NCBI GenBank assembly: GCA_021397845.1
Contig: CM038050.1
Location: 149,419,980 to 149,483,979, forward strand
Reading direction: 5' to 3'
DNA: 64,000 bases
Source of the DNA: Areca catechu
Lineage: Eukaryota; Streptophyta; Magnoliopsida; Arecales; Arecaceae
A program made the translations under genes and the position numbers. Below the pieces are notes generated by a model that saw nothing but the letters and a program-made list of their open reading frames with translations, had not been told where the DNA came from and did no database searches. This document shows positions 47,701 through 59,997 of the stretch, piece by piece (the stretch's first letter is position 1; each line of letters opens with the position of its first letter).

Positions 47701-48820
47701 TGTGGCAGGGAGTGTGGCACCCACTTATAGCTGAAAAATGTGGTGCCTTATGGCAAAGGGAATGACACCTACCTGGGCCTTGGACTTGGACTGAGTCAAC
47801 ATGACCCAACAAAAATTGAAATGACAAAATTACAGACTCAAAATTGAGTTGATCAGGTCAACCCTTATTACAAAACCAGAAAACCCTAATTCTTCAGGCA
47901 AGGTCAATCAGAGATCCAGATGGAGCCCTGAAGTCTTCTTCTGAGTTTGGTGCCCACACCATTTTATCTGAGCACCTCTCCGTTGATTTCCCTCCTTCAC
48001 GGTTTCTTTCCCGGCATTCCTGGGTTTTCTAAACATGTATTTTACTTAGTTGATGGCCATGTGGTGGATGAGAGGTGAAGAAAACAGGGCGTTTGAGAAG
48101 GGAGGAATAGGGTATTGTAACAGGGCAAGAGAGACCAACCATGAAGACCTCCTTCTCTCTTCCCCGTTTTGTTTTTTCTCTTTGGTTCGTGGGAGGAAAC
48201 CGAACAAGATCCCTACTCCTGGATTTGTTGACGGTCCCTGATTGCTATGGTTTTCTCCTCGCCAGAGAAGCAATGTGTGCTCAAGGTGGAGTTTGGGCGG
48301 TCTTGGAGAAGACCGTCCGTGAGTTTTCTTTTTGAATTTTCCCTGCTCCACATTACTGTGACCTGTTGTTTTATTCCTGGAGGACTAGCATCCTTCCGGG
48401 AGTTGGATCAGCAAGAGCCCGCACGTGGATACTCTAAAGGGTGGACATTTGGACACCTAGAGAGATTGGATCGATCATCTCTTCTTCTTGCAGTTGCAGA
48501 TCTGATTTGCTGTTCAACTGGCTGCCTTGATTTGCTGCTGATATGTTCTGTGGACTGAGAAAGTCGGCTTCTTCCTGCTTTGATCAGGTAATTATTTATT
48601 TTTATTATCATGCATGCTTAGATCTAGATTTTATCATATTATTTATAATTATGACACTTGCCTTTACATGCCTGTGTATCTATTTCATGCATCATGTTTA
48701 TGTTAGATCCTGTGCATGAGTAGGTTTTTCTATATGCATGTTTAAAATTTTTAATTATGCAATACGTACTCCCTAGTGTAGCGTGCCTAGGGTAGGCATC
48801 CGGTGCACTGGTTTCCTTCA
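44798..48820 (+). repeat. 5' LTR of element C, contains K
   Basis: Starts TGTTGGAAATTG, ends tggtttccttca. A TATA box, TATAAATG, is at 46217-46224; the 3' LTR copy has lost it (tttcaaatg). K is inserted 16 bases past the TATA box. Confidence 0.9.
46240..47961 (-). mobile_element. Solo LTR K (1722 bp) with a PBS-like tail
   Basis: TSD TTTTA at 46235-46239 and 47962-47966; the 3' LTR of C has the empty site near 55779. Ends TG...CA. On the minus strand a TATATA (47155-47150) and AATGAAAT-rich stretch downstream suggest that orientation, starting TGGTGTGGGCACC at 47961. The LTR-like sequence ends TGCATCA at 46271, but the inserted DNA continues 31 bases more, with TGGTACCAGAGC (46266-46255) and a second TGCATCA at the true end. 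Frames within it, for example 46624-46884, show no known protein. Confidence 0.8.
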
Positions 48821-50429
48821 GTGGTATCAGAGCCACGGGTTCCTTGTAGCATATTATGATTTCATGTATTGTTAGTTTTGGATCTGTATCTAGATTAGGG
48901 ATTACTTTTAGGAACCAAGTTGAGACCTTCACCATGGCTGTGTCCAGATTAATCAGGGTTTAAAACCCCTAATTTTTATGGCATGAGGCAGTTCATCTGT
49001 GTTGGCCTTTTCAGAAAGATCCTTAAAGGAAACCTATAGTATTAAAAATGTTTTAATCCTGATACATGATTATACATTGGCATGTCTATAATTGTTAAGG
49101 CTTACAATATTATAAATTGATATGATAGGATGAGATATGATGCATGAAAGATGTAAAAGGGTTTTACATGAATTTAATTAAGAATGTTTTAATTAAAAGT
49201 TGGCTTATAATCTAACAATTATGAATTGAAAAATTAATTAAATGACAAGTCAGATTAGGGTTTATGAAACCTAATGTCATTTGAATAAGCCATCCGGGTT
49301 AATTGGGTTAGCTGTCTGATTGGGTCCGTTTATTGGGTTAGACCTAAGGTTAGTTGAATTGGACTTAAGAGAACTAATCAAATGTTGATTAAGGACCTTC
49401 TCTTTAGTATCTATCTAATAGTTAGATGGGTTAGTCCATTCTTCTTAAATGGATCTAATTAGTGGCTCTATGGTAAGCCTGAGTTCTTAGGCTGGTCTAA
49501 TCAAGTATGGTTAATCGATTGGTTCTAGGCAGGTTTGGCATTTTTGATCATGGCTGCATGAGGCTATCTCTTTCCTGGCTAACTTAGTTGGTGTCTAGGA
49601 AAGATGGTTAATGATGGATACTCACCCATGATCTCACCTACCTGGCCAATCCGGTGAACCAGAACTGATTAGAAGAGCTTATTGATTCGAGTTAACCCAT
49701 GTCACCCAAGTTGATCAGCCTGTCTGATTTTTAGGTGCCCATGGACCAACTTGTTAAATTTAATTCAACCCTCCTGAGAATTAATTTGATCAGTAGAAGG
49801 TTGATCCATGTTCTTCTCTCTATTCTTCTGTCACAATTTAATTAAAAATCCTCTAAAATTATTAGGTCTTATAAAAAGACTAAGTCAATGAGTTGATGGT
49901 GTCTTAGCCTCTCATTAAGTGGGTTAGTAATGAGTCCTTGAGCTTGGTGTACATGGTAGTTCCATAGAACGGGTGTGCATCCGGTTACTGGGATTACTCT
50001 TCCATAGATGATGGTTCAATACAACCTTCTTAACGGTGATCAGGTGAACCGGCCATAGTCGGGCTTGGTCATTCGTTAGCTGGAAGCATTGGATTTGTCA
50101 TATTAATGGTTGGACCTAACCAGAGCCCGCAATAGAAGGCCCCTAGGCCGATTGGGGATTTTGTGGGACAAAAATTTATTACTGAAAGTTGATTAGAGAA
50201 GCAATTGGATAGAGAACCTACCTTTAGGCACGTATGAGTGAGCCGGCCATAGTCGAGCTTATACGTGGTCTCTTGGATTTCAATACCCACTATGAAATGA
50301 TGATTTCATGGATTGGAGTTAGAGGCTCCCAATCTGAAAAATTAGTGGGAGGGACCTTTAGACTAAAGTTCAAGTCTTTTAGTTTAATTGATTAATTCAT
50401 ATATTAATTTGGTCTTAATTTTCCTTTAG
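48821..50429 (+). promoter_or_regulatory. Primer-binding site and 1.6 kb leader of element C
   Basis: PBS TGGTATCAGAGCC at 48822-48834. The leader has no ORF. Two copies of ccggccatagtcgggcttgg (the second with one change) lie near 50049 and 50232. Long leaders are usual in long-LTR copia elements. Confidence 0.8.
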
Positions 50430-51273
50430 ATGTCTTCAAACCTCTCGCTCCGATCACTTCTCGATAGCAAGAAGTTAAAAGGTCCCAATTTTGATAGCTG
50501 GTATCAAAAATTGAGGATAGTCCTGGAGCACGAGTGGATCCTTTATGTGATAATAGATCCAGCACCTGAAATCCCTCCTGTCAATGCTCAGAGTTCGGTC
50601 AGGGACACTTACTTGAAGTGGGTTTCTGATCGGACTACTGTCTGATGCATAATGTTGGCAGCGATGAACAACGAGTTCAGTCGCAAATTCGAGGAGGCCC
50701 AGTTAGACAAGATCCTTCAAAAGTTGAAGGAATCTTTCAGCATGCCAGACGATATGGAGCAGTACAAAGTATCTTGTACCATCTACAATGCCAAAATATG
50801 AAATGGCACTTCGGTCACTAATCATGTATTGTACATGATTGAGATGATTCGGATATCCCTTGCACGAGCAACTCGGTAAGGATGCGATCCTGAATTCTCT
50901 ACCCTCCTCTTATCTTGACTTTCTCGATCATTATAGAATGAATAAGCCTACAGTCAATTACCATGGTTTGATGGGGTTGCTGCAGACTTACGAGAAGGAC
51001 TACCAACTAAATAAGGGGGTGGTGAATTTAGTGGGAGGTTTTAGAGGTCGTCATCCCTTTAATAAAGGAAAGAAGAAAGGTAAGGGAAAGAAGGTGCAGA
51101 GTGCTCCCGGTCCAAGTCAGGCCAAGAAAGTGAAAGTTGATCAAGCTAGTGTAGAGTGCTTCTATTGTAAGAAGCAGGGACATTGAAAGAGGAACGGTCT
51201 TCTTCATCAGGCATCCTTAGACCCGAACAGGCTAAGGAAAGGAAAGCAGTAGGGTGTTGGACAAAGTATTTAT
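50430..51273 (+). pseudogene. Gag of element C
   Basis: Begins MSSNLSLRSLLDSKKL at 50430. The copia gag blocks NFDSWYQKLRIVLEHE, FEEAQLDKILQKLKE and SYLDFLDHYRMNK follow. Stops at 50643 and 50799 (TGA, where relatives have arginine), a frameshift near 50855, a TGA at 51184 inside the knuckle CFYCKKQGH, and a TAG at 51250. A lysine-rich linker precedes the knuckle. Confidence 0.85.
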
Positions 51274-52488
51274 ATGATAAAACCTTGTAATTTCTCTATT
51301 TGTGACACTGCTAACTGGATATTGGATACTGGTAGTCCCATTCATGTTTGCAATTCATTGCAGGGACTACAGGTTAGTAAGAGATTCGAAGATGGGGAGC
51401 AGTTCCTGAGCGTCAAAAATGAAAATCGTGATCCAATGCTGGCGGTCAGAGTTCTGAGTCTTGTTTTTGAGTCTATTACTGTCGAAGTAGTCGATTGTCA
51501 TTATTATCCTAGTTTTATTATGAGCATTATCTCTGTAGGCCTATTGGCCAATTATGGTTATGAACTTTCAATAAAAGGAGATTTTTGCCAAGTTATTATG
51601 AATAACTCTGTGATAATGAAAGCTAAGTTAAATAATGGTATTTATGTTTTGTCATGGCCTGTTAATGTAATGTATACGTCTAGCAAACGTCCAAGGATTG
51701 AAAATGTCAGTGACTTGTATCTATGGCACTTTAGGCTAGGTCATGTTAACCAGAATAGGAAAAACAAGTTGCGAGGAGATGGCCTCCTCAAGGACAGTGA
51801 TTCTGACTCACTGCCCACTTATGAATCATGTTTGCTTGGTAAAATGACCAAGTCACATTTTACTGGAAAAGGTGAACGAGCTGCAGAACTTCTGAGTCTC
51901 ATACATACTGATGTATGCGGACCCATGACAGTTAGTTCCAGAGGTGGATATAGATATTTCATTTTATTTACAGACGACCTTTCCAGGTATGGTTATGTCT
52001 TTTTGATGAGACATAAATCTGAGTCGTTTGAAATGTTCAAACGATATCGTAATGAAGTGGAGAAACAAACTAGAAAGAGTATTAAAATCCTTCGATCTGA
52101 TCGAGGCGGTGAATACCTATCTGGTGATTTCATGACATATCTTGAGAAGAATGGGAATCTCTCTTAGTGGACTCCTCCAGGAACACCCTAGTTGAATGGT
52201 GTGTCCGAAAAGAGGAATCGAACCCTGTTGGACGCGGTTCAATCCTTGATGGGCTTTGCAACTCTGTCGCTGTCCTTCTGGGGATATGCACTTGAGATAG
52301 CTTGTTACTTGCAAAATAATGTTCTGAGTAAGTCTATTGTCTCCACTCCACACCTTCAGGTCTGGGGTTGTTCGGCTTATTTAAAGCATTTAGACTTAGA
52401 TAAACTTGATCCTAGGTCTGATCGGTGCCTGTTTATTGGATACCCTAAGGAAACAAAAGGGTATTTCTTCTACTTGGAGGATGAATAG
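51274..52488 (+). pseudogene. Protease and integrase of element C
   Basis: Open from 51274 to 52164: protease NWILDTGSPIHVCNSLQG (catalytic DTG intact), then integrase HFRLGHVNQ, SLIHTDVCGPM, FTDDLSRYGYVFLM and ILRSDRGGEYLSG. TAG codons at 52165 and 52189 precede GVSEKRNRTLLDAV, FWGYALEIACYLQN and WGCSAYLKHLD. A deletion of roughly 40 bases near 52350 removes the block between STP and HLQVWG compared with relatives. Confidence 0.9.
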
Positions 52489-53520
52489 AAAGTGTTCGTT
52501 GCTCTTAGGGCTATCTTTTTGGAAAAGGAATTCCTTGGAGAAGGAATTATAGCCTCTAATATTAAACTTGGTGAAGTTCAACCAGTGGAAGAACCTGCAC
52601 ACTCTAAGGACATCATAAAACCGGCTATGATTGAATCACACCCGAAACCCATTATTAGGAGATCCAGTAGAGTACCGTGTCAGCCAAACAGATACTACGG
52701 TTTCTTGGTCCGGGACGGTGATCCCATTGAACTCGGCAAGAATGATGAGGATCCAATCACCTATATGAATGCACTTCAGAGATCTGACTCTAAGGCATGG
52801 CTTGGAGTCATGCAATCCGAGATGGAGTCCATGGAGATCAACAATGTATGGACATTGGTTGATCCACCTGAAGGGATAAAATCCATCGGGTGCAAGTAGA
52901 TTTTCAAGAGAAAAAGGGGTGCAGATAGGAAGGTGGAGACCTATAAAGCTCATATGATTGCCAAGGGGTATCGTCAGTGATATGGTATCGATTATGATGA
53001 GACGTTCTCCCCTATGGCAATGCTCAAGTCCATTCGGATCATGCTTTCTTTGACAGCACATTTTGACTATGAGATCTAATAGATGGATGTCTGAACTGCT
53101 TTCCTGAATGGGGAGCTGGATGAGGAGGTGTATATGATACAACTTGAAGGGTTCATATCCACAAACGAGTCAAAAGTGTACAAATTATAGAGGTCTATTT
53201 ATGGACTCAAGCAAGCATCTCGAAGTTGGAACATGCGATTTAATAGGTGTATCAAATCATATGGCTTCGTTAGGAACAGAGAGGAACCCTGTATCTATAA
53301 GTAGGTTAATGGTTCTGTGATTGTATTCCTGGTACTGTATGTTGATGATATTCTCTTAATCGGGAATGACATCGCAGCATTGCAAGGAATAAAGGTCTGG
53401 TTATCATCTCAGTTCTTCATGAAGGACTTAGGTGAAGCTTCTTACATACTGGATATGAAGATCTATAGAGATAGATCTAAGAGGCTTCTGGGATTGTCCT
53501 AGTCCACGTACATTGATACC
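52489..53520 (+). pseudogene. Reverse transcriptase of element C
   Basis: After a linker, RT begins AWLGVMQSEMESMEINNVW. The motifs MDV-x-TAFLNGELDEEVYM and LYVDDILLIGND (YVDD at 53338-53349) and FFMKDLGEASYILDM are recognisable. Stops at 52897, 52978, 53077, 53080, 53092, 53188, 53302 and 53500, mostly TAG and TGA. Confidence 0.9.
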
Positions 53521-54318
53521 ATGCTGAAATGGTTCAGCATGGAGAATTCCAAGAAAGGCTATCTCCCGATAGGTTTTGGAATTACTCTTTCCAAGAAGGA
53601 TTATGTGACAACTCCTGAGAAAAGAGAGCACATGAGTAGAGTTCCTTATGCTTCTGCAGTGGGCTCTATCATGTATGCTATGACATGTACTAGACCAAAT
53701 ATGGCATACTCACTAGGAGTGGTAAGTAGATACCGGTCTAACTCAGGTGAGGTGCATTGGAAGGTGGTTAAAACCATCCTGAAGTATTTGAGAAATACTA
53801 AGGACCAATGGCTGATTTATGGAGAACCTGACTTGAAACTTGTGGGGTATACTGACTCTAGTTTCCAATCAGACAGAGATGATAGCAAGAGTATGTCAGG
53901 GTTCGTGTTTACCCTGAATGGAGGAGCGATCTACTGGAAGAGTTCCAAGCAGGCAATAGTTGCTGACTTGGTATGCGAAGCAGAGTACATTGCAACATCA
54001 GATGCAGCAAAAGAAGCCATGTGGTTGCGGAAGTTCCTTGGAGAGCTAGGGGTGGCACCTTTCCTAGATGGTTCTGTTCCAGAGTATTATGACAGCACAG
54101 GAGCCATTGCTCAAGCTAAGGAGCCAAAGTCTCATCACCGCACTAAGCACATTCTACGGTGCTATCACCTTGTACGAGAGATCGTGGAACGAGATGACAT
54201 CAATCTTATGAAGATCGACGGAAAGGATAATCTGGCCGACCCCTTCACTAAAGCCCTCGAAATCAAAGAGTTCAACTATAGTAAATGGGATATGGGTATT
54301 AGATACTGTTCTGATTAG
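53521..54318 (+). pseudogene. RNase H of element C, open reading frame
   Basis: 265 open codons: connection region YASAVGSIMYAMTCTRPN, YLRNTKDQWLIYGEP, then RNase H with GYTDSSFQSDRDD, VCEAEYIATSDAAKEAMW and KDNLADPFTKALE, ending at the natural stop 54316-54318. It is the best-preserved coding piece of C but cannot be made as part of pol because of upstream stops. Confidence 0.85.
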
Positions 54319-54325
54319 CTTTAGA

Positions 54326-54337
54326 ACAAGTGGGAGT
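54326..54337 (+). promoter_or_regulatory. Polypurine tract of element C
   Basis: acaagtgggagt directly before the 3' LTR, the plus-strand primer site. A has caagtggaagt at the same place. Confidence 0.85.
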
Positions 54338-56634
54338 TGTTGAAAATTATGTTCCAAAGCCAATCTCCTAGGCTGTAGGCGGTTATATTCAGTATTGTAA
54401 TTTATATATGAATTAATAAAATTTTATTTTGGCAGCTTATTACATTATTCATTTCCCTGTAATGAACTCTATTTATGTGATGAAGTCCTTAGGACTGCAC
54501 TGTCTTTGATATAGAGAGGACATATCGAGAGGTCCTTTAAAAAGGTTCACAACCAAAGGATATATTGTACAGGATGGCAATGTATCAAGTGTAGGTTGTT
54601 GTGGTTCGCATCGTTTGGTTGTCCTCTTGACCAAAGGAGGGTGGTGACACTGATGTGATCTGCAAGTGAGATGTGTGACATCTCATTGAACGTGACTCCA
54701 TGGAGCTCCTTTCTGTCAAAGGATTGCTTGTGATTGGATATGGATATATGTGTCCCTCCGACCTGAGGTCACCATGGTAGCTTGCCAGAAACTCTCTATG
54801 CTTTGGTGCCGGACTACCTAGATTTCTAATCCGGTGATGGAAGGTTTATGGGTACAGGCAAGTACTTATAGAGCAGTGATGGACCAAGATGGAATTGACC
54901 TGTCCAAGTTGTTTGGATGGAATGTCTCGCAGTGTCTTAATTTAGCAAATCCTTGGCCGGGGTAGTCTTAGTGAGGAGTCACTGGACTTGCAAGGTTGAG
55001 ACATGTTGTGGATTGACTCAGTTAGGGTTGGCAGTCTAACCCTAGATCATCTTGAGCATTGGAGGTCAAAGGGATGAATTATACAGTAACCATATGCCAG
55101 AGGTTTGATAGATTACTCTCGCATCTTCGACCTATCTGGAAGCCGGGACCCATTGCTAGATGGTATCTTGTGCTAGTACTGGAAGTGTTCTAGTACTACC
55201 ATTTAGGTTCGAACCTATGAGATTACATGCCATAAAGGATTTCTTCCTGATCCGGGAGCCAATCAACGATTAGGAATTGTTTCAATATTAAGGTCAAACG
55301 GTATGATTGAGCACACATTGAATTTTTCCGGTCTACCTGGTCTGATTTGGATCGACCAGGATTGGTTTAGGTCAACCAGGAACTGTTCCTGGTAGACCAG
55401 GACTGGACCCCATTTTTCTTATTGATCGGGTTTTGGTCGGATCGGGGTTTGATGAACCGGTTTATTTCTTGGCAAGTTTCACGATGTTTTTGGTTCGTTT
55501 ACGCGGTATTTCTCCCTCTGCCTTGCTCTCGGTTGCCATGTTTTTACCGTGTGAAGAGATATGGACCTCGTGTTGATCGGATTGCCGCTTGGGATATTCG
55601 ATTGTTTCATTTGCATCGTGAACTGGAAGGGTTCTCTCATGTTTTCTCTCACACGTCTTTTTCTTCCTCACGGTCTTGATTTTTTCACCGTGTTTCAGCC
55701 ATTTGTTCTTTTCCAAGCCAGCGAGTTCCTAGCAATTATCCATCGATCTTGAGGCATTTCAAATGGGTTTTTGGATTTTATCTGAACACCTCTCCATTGA
55801 TTTCCCTCCTTCACGGTTTCTTTCCTCGCATTCATGGGTTTTCTGAACATATATTTTACTTGGTTGATGGCCATGCGGTGGATGATAGGTGAAGAAAACA
55901 TGGCATTTGAGAAGGGAGGAGCAGGGGATTGTAACAGGGCGTGAGAGACCAACCATGAAGACCTCCTTCTCTCTCTTCCCCGTTTTGTTTTTTCTCTTTG
56001 GTTCATGGAGGAAATCGAACAAGATCCTTGCTCCTGGATTTGTTGACGGTCCCCGATTGCTAAGGTTTTCTCCTTACCAGAGAAGCAGTGTGTGCTCAAG
56101 GTGGTGTTTGGGCGGTCTTGGAGAAGACCGTCCGTGAGTTTTCTTTTTGGGTTTTCCCTGCTCCACATTACCGTGACCTGTTGTTTTATTCCTGGAGGAC
56201 AGCATCCTTCCGGGAGTTGGATCAGCGAGAACCCGCACATGGATACTCTAGAGGGTGAACTTTTGACACCTTGAAAGATTGGATCGATCATCTCTTCTTC
56301 TTGCAGTTGCTGATCTGATTTGCTGTTCAACCTGCTGCCTTTATTTGCTGCTGATCTGTTCTGTAGACTAAGGAAGTCGGCTTCTTCTTGCTTCGATCAA
56401 GTATATTATTTATTTTTGTTATCATGCATGCTTAGATCTAGATTTTATCATGTTGTTTATAATTATTGTACTTGCCTTTACATGCCTGTGTATCTATTTC
56501 ATGCATCATGTTTATGTTAGATCCTGTGCATGAGTAGGTTTTTCCGTATGCATGTTTAAAATTTTTAATTATGCAATACCTACTCCCTAGTGTAGAGTGC
56601 CTAAGGTAGGCATCCAGTGCACTGGTTTCCTTCA
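54338..56634 (+). repeat. 3' LTR of element C (2297 bp)
   Basis: TGTTGAAAATTA start, ggtttccttca end. It differs from the 5' LTR at many sites, clearly more than the two E LTRs differ. An open frame on the minus strand at 55695-56330 is an LTR by-product, not a gene. Confidence 0.95.
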
Positions 56635-56639
56635 CGGTA

Positions 56640-57700
56640 GGTCTAGGTCCGAGCCGATTCGATCCAATCAAACTCGATTAACCTAATTAGGTTAAATTGA
56701 GCTGACCTAAGTTGCCAATTCGAACTAGCTTTTGAATTGACTCATGAATTCAATCCAATTGATTCATGATAACCCACAAGACATGATTGATATCTAGCAA
56801 CATGTCATGCCTACCCGGAAGATGAGAAATTTGATAGAAAGTATCAAAATACCTTTCAGTTGAAAGTTACCATGCAATTCAATCTTTCAATCTCCCTTTA
56901 TCCCGATTAAGTGATTGGTATGGATAATTGTCAAACCCTAGCACTTAATCATTTCGAATCTCTATTTGATAATGAAGACTCTGTTGATGACTGATTAGAA
57001 ATCACTTTTAATCTTATCATGCTTCGATCAAAGACTCCCTAAGTCATCAATCGAAGATATTACTTGGGACAACAATTTCTCTTACTAGGAATGATTGATT
57101 CCTTGTTGGTCCACTCACATCCTTCATACACCTTCCACCATATCCGAGAACACCCCATACATGACTCAATGTCATGAATGAATATGAACCAAAACATGGC
57201 TTAGTATGCATAAGGAACCATTGTGACCTCAGGTCTAAAGATCACTTGCACAACTCCCACTATGAAAACTATCTCTTGACAAGTAGTAAGACTTCCATAA
57301 GATAGTCTCGGTGTGGATCAGTTCAGTGAACTCTTATCCTAATGAGCACCCTTATCCTTATATTAGTGTCTCTACATAAGTGGCTGTAAGACCAATCATC
57401 CTCTCCATCGAGCATATATAGGATAAGCTAGTCTTTCTGGAAGCATCGATCCCCGAATCGATGATCCAACGACTAGGAACATTTTGAATCAGGGTTTATA
57501 GGAACTTAGGTCTCACCATTATGATCTCCATCATAACCCTAATTCCATTGCCCTAACCTATGGGGTTCATCATAATAATTAAGTAAGATATCAGTATGAT
57601 GAAACAAAAATATCTTTAATAATATAATAATATCATACAAGAGTTGGAAGATTACAAAAATGCCCTTATAGAGATTAGCTTTTAGGGCATTTTTCTTTCA
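56640..57700 (-). repeat. 5' LTR of element B, right piece
   Basis: Continues from 44797 after element C. ggtctaggtccgagccgatt matches 37139 in the other LTR, and the end ttttctttca matches 38191-38200. Followed by the CCATC duplication. Confidence 0.9.
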
Positions 57701-58230
57701 CCATCTTCTTCAATTAGGTATGAGCTAACCAGATGAAAGTGAGATCCAAGATAAAGGTTGTGAGCTAGCCATCTTCTTCGACCAGGTGTCAATCAACTAG
57801 ATTGGAGTGAGATCCAAGATGGAGGTCATGAGCACAGCTATATTCTTTAATTAGGTATGAACTGACCAAATGGGAGTGAGACCCAAATGGAGGTTGTGAA
57901 CTAGCCATCTTCTTTGGTCGGGTGTTAATCGATCGAATATGAGTGAGATCCAAGATAGGGTTGTAAGTGTAGCCATCTTCTTTGATCGAGTATGAGCTGA
58001 TGGATGGTAGTGAGACTCATGGAGATTGTGAGCTAACCATCTTCTTTGGTTGAATGTCAATCGACCAGATGGGAGTGAGATCCAAGATGGAGGTTGTGAG
58101 TGCAACCATTTTTTCAATCCAATAAAGCCAACAGGATAGGAATGAGATCCAAGATGGAGGTTGTGAATACAACCATCTTCATTGATTGAGGGTTAGTTGA
58201 CTGAGGAGCTCAAAGAGTCTGATGGAAGAG
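57701..58230 (-). repeat. Minisatellite 1 of element G, right piece
   Basis: Seven or eight units of about 66 bases: gagtgagatccaagatggagg, ttgtgagc-agccatcttctt, then a ggtcg-gt-atgagctgacc theme. Unit starts near 57739, 57806, 57870, 57937, 58008, 58074 and 58140. Same family as 34186-34828. Confidence 0.85.
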
Positions 58231-58870
58231 ATGGAGGACCGGGGCCACAGCCATCTTCATCGATCGAATGTTGATTAGCCAAGGCAGTGCTCAGAGGAGG
58301 GACCACTAGAGAGGTTGGCTCCTGCAATTTTCTTCATTGGCCAAGAGTTAGTCGACCAATATAGTCCTCGGAGGAGGGGCTGCTAGAAAGGAGATGTCAA
58401 CTCACGTGATCTTCTTCATCGATTAAGATTTAGTTGGTCAAGGTGGTCCTCAGAGGAGGGTCCGCTAGAGAGAGAAGATGTTGGCTCATACGATCTTCTT
58501 CATTAGCCAAGAGTTAGTCGATCGAGGTTGTCCTCAAAGGAGGGATACAGAGAAGATGTCGGCTCGCACGATCTCCTCCATCGATTGATAGTTAACCGAT
58601 CGAGGTGGTCCTCGAAGGAGGGACCACTAGAGAGAGATTGCTTACATGATCTTCTTTGTTCGTCGAGAGTAAGTCAATCAAGGTGGTCCTTGAAGGAGGG
58701 ATTGCTAAAGAGATATTGGCTTGTATGATCTTCTTCTTCGGCTAAGAGTCAATCAATCGAGATGGTCCTCAAAGGAGGGACCACTAGAGAGAGATTGATT
58801 TGCATGATCTTCTTTGTCAGCCAAGTATTAGCCGATCGAATGAAGCCTCCTTAAGCTCATCATCTGATCA
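58231..58870 (-). repeat. Minisatellite 2 of element G
   Basis: About eight units of roughly 75-85 bases: ggtcctcaaaggagggacca, ctagagaga, then gatcttcttcatcg and a-gagttagtcgatcgag. Unit starts near 58360, 58446, 58527, 58607, 58687 and 58764. The two arrays abut. Both lie between the pol scrap and the 3' LTR on the element's own strand. Confidence 0.85.
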
Positions 58871-59997
58871 AACGCCTTCTTCCGGAGGTGTCCGACGTTT
58901 AAGGATGGCTTTGAGTAGTCAGTCGGTTATGATGATGATTAAATAAGCTTGGAAATATGGCCTACACTAAGATGATTAGTGTATAAATAATTTATTCAGG
59001 TTTGGAGTACCTGATCTTAGTATCATGAAGTACTCAATTGAAGTAGTGGATAGAATTTTGAACTTTTTTGTCATCCACCTAAATAAGTACTCGGCTTGTA
59101 GCTTCTAAGGCTACCTCTAGGCATAAATAGAGTTCATCTCTGACTAGCTTAGAGAGTAGAGGCTCGAGAAACTTTAATTCCTTGGATGCTTGTCAGCTCT
59201 TGTCTCAGGTGGTTTCTACATTTTTCAAGCCAAAAAAATTACTTTATAATGATAGAGTGTCTTTTTTGGTTAGGTAGTGTACTCCTTATTTTTGGGAGTG
59301 ATCCTGATCTGGTCATAGCCTAAGTAAGCATCCATAAAGCATTGTTGGGCTAGCCAGGATGGATTTCCAACTATAGCATCTTGAATCGATTAGAGATCGA
59401 TTTCTTCATAATTCGTCAGGAGAAAAGAAGATGAGCATGATGAGCTTCTTGGTCTGCCCTCCCAAGTTGTAGTCGTAGAACTACTAGTCAGAGATTTTTG
59501 TCGAACCCTTGCTCTATTTCTGAGCTTTCTCATCATGGAAATGAGAAATGTGACTGACGAAAAGTTTATTAGTATGAAGATATCCCTTGGGGAGATAGAT
59601 AACTTTCTTAGCGGGACGAGGAAGATTGCGAATGATGAGAATTCCTTTGGCTTGAAGATCTTTTCTAGGAAGATCAGCGATTGGACCGAGTAGTAGTAGT
59701 GGGATCGACTGATACCTCTAGGTGCTGCTATTTTGCCATGGGTTGCTGCCTAACTCTCGCATCACCGTGACTAGCATCTGGACCTGCAATGCCAAGATGG
59801 TAAGCAGGTTCTGCTAGGTCTCCGACAATAGGGACAGAGGAACGAGAGGTTTCAGTGCCTAGCTAGGATGCTCCTTGCGATGCGAAGAGCATTCGGTGCG
59901 GTTGGTGAAGGCATATTGCACTTGAATGATCACCATTGGGCTCCAAGCTCTAGTGATTTTTCAAGATAATGCTTGCCCCTTACCTAATGCGCCAATC
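58871..59997 (-). pseudogene. Element G gag start and RT scrap
   Basis: At 59345-59190 the minus strand reads FMDAYLGYDQIRI, then after a stop YKVIFFGLKN, the gypsy RT core around the Q-x-x-M/I motif. At 59870-59720 a helix-like LALQVQMLVTVMRELGS resembles the N-terminal gag of this lineage. Everything between (most of gag, protease, RT N-terminus) and after (RT C-terminus, RNase H, integrase) is missing or unreadable. PBS-like GATTGGCGC is at 59997-59989. Confidence 0.55.

Larger units (their letters stand above)
44798..56634 (+). mobile_element. Long-LTR Ty1/copia element C, full length but inactive
   Basis: TSD CAGTA (44793-44797) and CGGTA (56635-56639), one mismatch. LTRs 44798-48820 (2296 bp without K) and 54338-56634 (2297 bp). 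Order: LTR, PBS, 1.6 kb leader, gag, protease, integrase, RT, RNase H, polypurine tract, LTR. The very long LTRs and gag type suggest an Angela/Tork-like lineage, which I cannot prove. About 15 stop codons break gag and pol. Confidence 0.95.
34829..57700 (-). mobile_element. Long-LTR Ty1/copia element B, split by J and C
   Basis: Flanked by CCATC at 34824-34828 and 57701-57705. Minus-strand order: 5' LTR (57700-43279 with C inside), PBS (TGGTATCAAAGC), a 1.2 kb leader, gag, protease, integrase, RT, RNase H, polypurine tract (CAAATGGGAGAT), 3' LTR (38200-34829 with J inside). Without later insertions the two LTRs measure about 2580 and 2582 bp. The coding part is riddled with stops. Related to A and C but a separate family. 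Confidence 0.9.

Noticed and set aside
46240..47961. K as a DNA transposon
   Set aside because: TG...CA ends and a 5 bp duplication fit an LTR; there are no long inverted termini.
55695..56330. A 211-codon open frame on the minus strand
   Set aside because: It is antisense inside the 3' LTR of C; the matching stretch in the 5' LTR (48046-48351) is broken differently, so the frame is not conserved.
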